A stretch of DNA of 6,540 bases. Source: Myxococcales bacterium (GTDB lineage: Bacteria > Myxococcota > Polyangia > Fen-1088). The DNA lies in NCBI GenBank assembly GCA_003153875.1, contig PMBY01000440.1:1701-8240 (forward strand). The letters are read 5' to 3'. Positions within the stretch are counted from its first letter, which is position 1. The number at the start of each line of letters is the position of its first letter. Below, in pieces: positions 4,874 through 6,540 of this stretch. Below the pieces are notes generated by a model that was given only the letters and a program-made list of their open reading frames with translations, was not told the origin of the DNA and made no database searches. The position numbers were made by a program, and so were the translations under genes.

Positions 4874-6540
4874 GTGAGTGAACGCCCGGTGATCCGCCCC
4901 CGTGACAAGGGGGATGTGCCTGACGATCCGCTGTCCCGTCTGCGCCATTCGGCGTCGCACGTGATGGCCGATGCAGTTCAGCGCCTACGTCCCAAGGCTA
5001 AAGTGACCATCGGTCCGGCCATCGAGAACGGGTTCTACTACGACTTCGACACCGAGCCGTTCGCGCCCGATGACATCGAGAAGATCGAGGCCGAGATGGC
5101 CAAGATTGTCGGCCAGGATCTGCCTTTCGTGCGCAAGGTGGTTTCGCGGCCAGACGCTCTGCGCCTGTTTGCCGACAAGGGCGAGACATACAAAGTCGAG
5201 ATCATCGAGTCGATCCCCGAGGGCGAGGAGATCTCGCTCTACCAGCACGGTGATTTCGTAGACCTGTGCGCCGGGCCGCACATCGAACGCACCGGGCAGA
5301 TCAAGGCTTTCAAGGTGCTGTCGTTCGCGGGTGCCTACTGGCGCGGCGACGAGCGCAACCCGCAGCTCCAGCGCGTGTACGGCACGGCCTTCGCGTCCAA
5401 GGACGATCTGAAAGCCCACCTGACTCGTCTGGAGGAAGCCAAGCGTCGCGATCACCGCGTGCTGGGCAAGCAGCTCGACCTGTTTTCCGTCGACGAGCTG
5501 GTGGGACCGGGCTTCGTGCTCTGGCACCCCAAGGGCGCCATCATCCGTAACGTGCTCGAGGAAATGCTTCGCCGCGAGCTGGTTCGTCGTGGGTACGAGA
5601 TGGTGTTCACTCCGCATGTGGCGCGCGAGCAGTTGCTGGTGAAGTCCGGCCACATGGAGCACTACAAAGAGAACCTTTTCGGCGGCATGGAACTGGAAGG
5701 CCAGCGCTATCTGGTCCGGCCCATGAACTGCCCCTTCCATATCGCCATCTATCGGTCGCAGCTTCGCTCGCACCGCGAACTGCCCATCCGCTACGCCGAG
5801 TTTGGTACCGTGTATCGCTACGAACGTTCGGGCGTGCTACACGGCCTGCTCCGCGTGCGCGGATTCACCCAGGACGACGCCCACCTTTTCCTGCGCGAAG
5901 AGCAGATCGAGGAGGAGATGGCGGCTTGCGTGCGCTTCGGGCTGGACGTTCTCAAGGTCTTCGGCTTTGCCGACGTGAAGGCCTTCTTGGCGACCCGGCC
6001 AGAGAATTTCATGGGCGAGAAGGCGGCCTGGGATCGAGCCGAGGCTGCCATCCGACGCGTGCTCGAAGGTGCGGGCATGCCCTTCGAGGTCGACGAGGGC
6101 GGCGGCGCCTTCTATGGCCCCAAGATCGATCTCAAGATCCGCGACGCCCTTGGCCGCGAATGGCAGTGCACCACCTTCCAGCTCGATTTCCAGCTCCCCG
6201 AGCGCTTCGAACTGGAATACGTGGCGCCCGACGGTTCACGCCAGCGCCCGGTCATGATCCACCGCGCCTTGTTCGGCTCGATGGAGCGTTTCATGGCGGT
6301 TCTCATCGAACACTTCGCGGGCGCCTTCCCGCTCTGGCTCGCGCCGGTACAGGCGCGCGTTCTTACCGTCAGTGAGAAGGCCGATGTCTGGGGCCGCGAG
6401 GTCCAGGCGCGCCTGCTGGCGGCTGATTTGCGCGCGGACGCCGATCTGTCGGCCGACAAGCTCGGCGCCAAGATCCGACGTGCGCAAATGGAGAAGATTC
6501 CGTACATGCTCGTAGTGGGCGAGAGGGACATGGCTGCCCG
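4874..6540 (+). CDS. thrS: Threonyl-tRNA synthetase lacking the N-terminal TGS domain, 3' end cut by window
   Basis: Charges tRNA-Thr with threonine in the cytoplasm and hydrolyses mischarged Ser-tRNA-Thr. From the GTG at 4874, supported by GGAGAG 8 nt upstream, 555 residues are visible. The protein starts almost directly with the editing domain: HSASH (25-29) and DLCAGPH (130-136), giving editing residues His25, His29, Cys132 and His136. The class II core follows: motif 1 around FVLWHPKG, motif 2 with Arg315 in TVYRYERSG, and motif 3 near MIHRALFGSMERF. The catalytic zinc ligands are Cys286, His337 and His463, each exactly 48 less than E. coli Cys334, His385 and His511. The anticodon-binding domain begins near residue 490 and is cut; by E. 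coli length about 40 residues are missing. The usual roughly 60-residue TGS domain is absent, and the 160 nt between the tRNA and the start leave no room for it. Identity is certain. Confidence 0.97.
   Translation, partial: MSERPVIRPRDKGDVPDDPLSRLRHSASHVMADAVQRLRPKAKVTIGPAIENGFYYDFDTEPFAPDDIEKIEAEMAKIVGQDLPFVRKVVSRPDALRLFADKGETYKVEIIESIPEGEEISLYQHGDFVDLCAGPHIERTGQIKAFKVLSFAGAYWRGDERNPQLQRVYGTAFASKDDLKAHLTRLEEAKRRDHRVLGKQLDLFSVDELVGPGFVLWHPKGAIIRNVLEEMLRRELVRRGYEMVFTPHVAREQLLVKSGHMEHYKENLFGGMELEGQRYLVRPMNCPFHIAIYRSQLRSHRELPIRYAEFGTVYRYERSGVLHGLLRVRGFTQDDAHLFLREEQIEEEMAACVRFGLDVLKVFGFADVKAFLATRPENFMGEKAAWDRAEAAIRRVLEGAGMPFEVDEGGGAFYGPKIDLKIRDALGREWQCTTFQLDFQLPERFELEYVAPDGSRQRPVMIHRALFGSMERFMAVLIEHFAGAFPLWLAPVQARVLTVSEKADVWGREVQARLLAADLRADADLSADKLGAKIRRAQMEKIPYMLVVGERDMAA

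Noticed and set aside
4985..5773. 262-residue minus-strand open frame
   Set aside because: It is antisense to the editing and catalytic domains of thrS and has no recognisable motif.

Overview
The window is GC-rich DNA with long open frames in several phases, as expected of a high-GC Gram-negative bacterium. The gene set is a membrane-anchored Ser/Thr kinase, a long-chain acyl-CoA synthetase, a ComF-family protein, tRNA-Val and a threonyl-tRNA synthetase without its TGS domain. Together with a dyad built from CACAGAG units, this suggests a myxobacterium-like or other deltaproteobacterial-grade lineage. That placement is inference; no marker here fixes the taxon.

Layout. (1) 1-1565, minus strand: the first 521 residues of a Hanks-type Ser/Thr kinase with a kinase domain, a helical juxtamembrane stretch, one transmembrane helix and the start of a beta-rich extracytoplasmic domain. 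Its C-terminus lies beyond base 1. (2) 1566-1711: a 146-bp divergent promoter region. (3) 1712-3604, plus strand: an AMP-forming acyl-CoA synthetase of the FadD15/COG1022 type. (4) 3605-3853: non-coding, with small GC-rich hairpins and a 117-bp imperfect inverted repeat. (5) 3854-4576, plus: a ComF-family double zinc-finger phosphoribosyltransferase-like protein. (6) 4639-4713, plus: tRNA-Val(GAC) with encoded CCA and a good upstream promoter. (7) 4714-4873: a 160-nt leader. (8) 4874 to the window end, plus: threonyl-tRNA synthetase, 555 residues visible, lacking only about the last 40.

The kinase and acyl-CoA synthetase are divergently transcribed and may share control, but nothing shows a functional link. 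comF, tRNA-Val and thrS are co-directional but separated by gaps with their own signals, so they read as separate units. The tRNA and thrS form a small translation cluster.

This is mostly ordinary core genome. I found no convincing new multi-gene system. The points most worth a second look are the TGS-less ThrRS, the CACAGAG dyad (which also creates spurious ORFs) and the kinase's sensor-like tail with adjacent cysteines.
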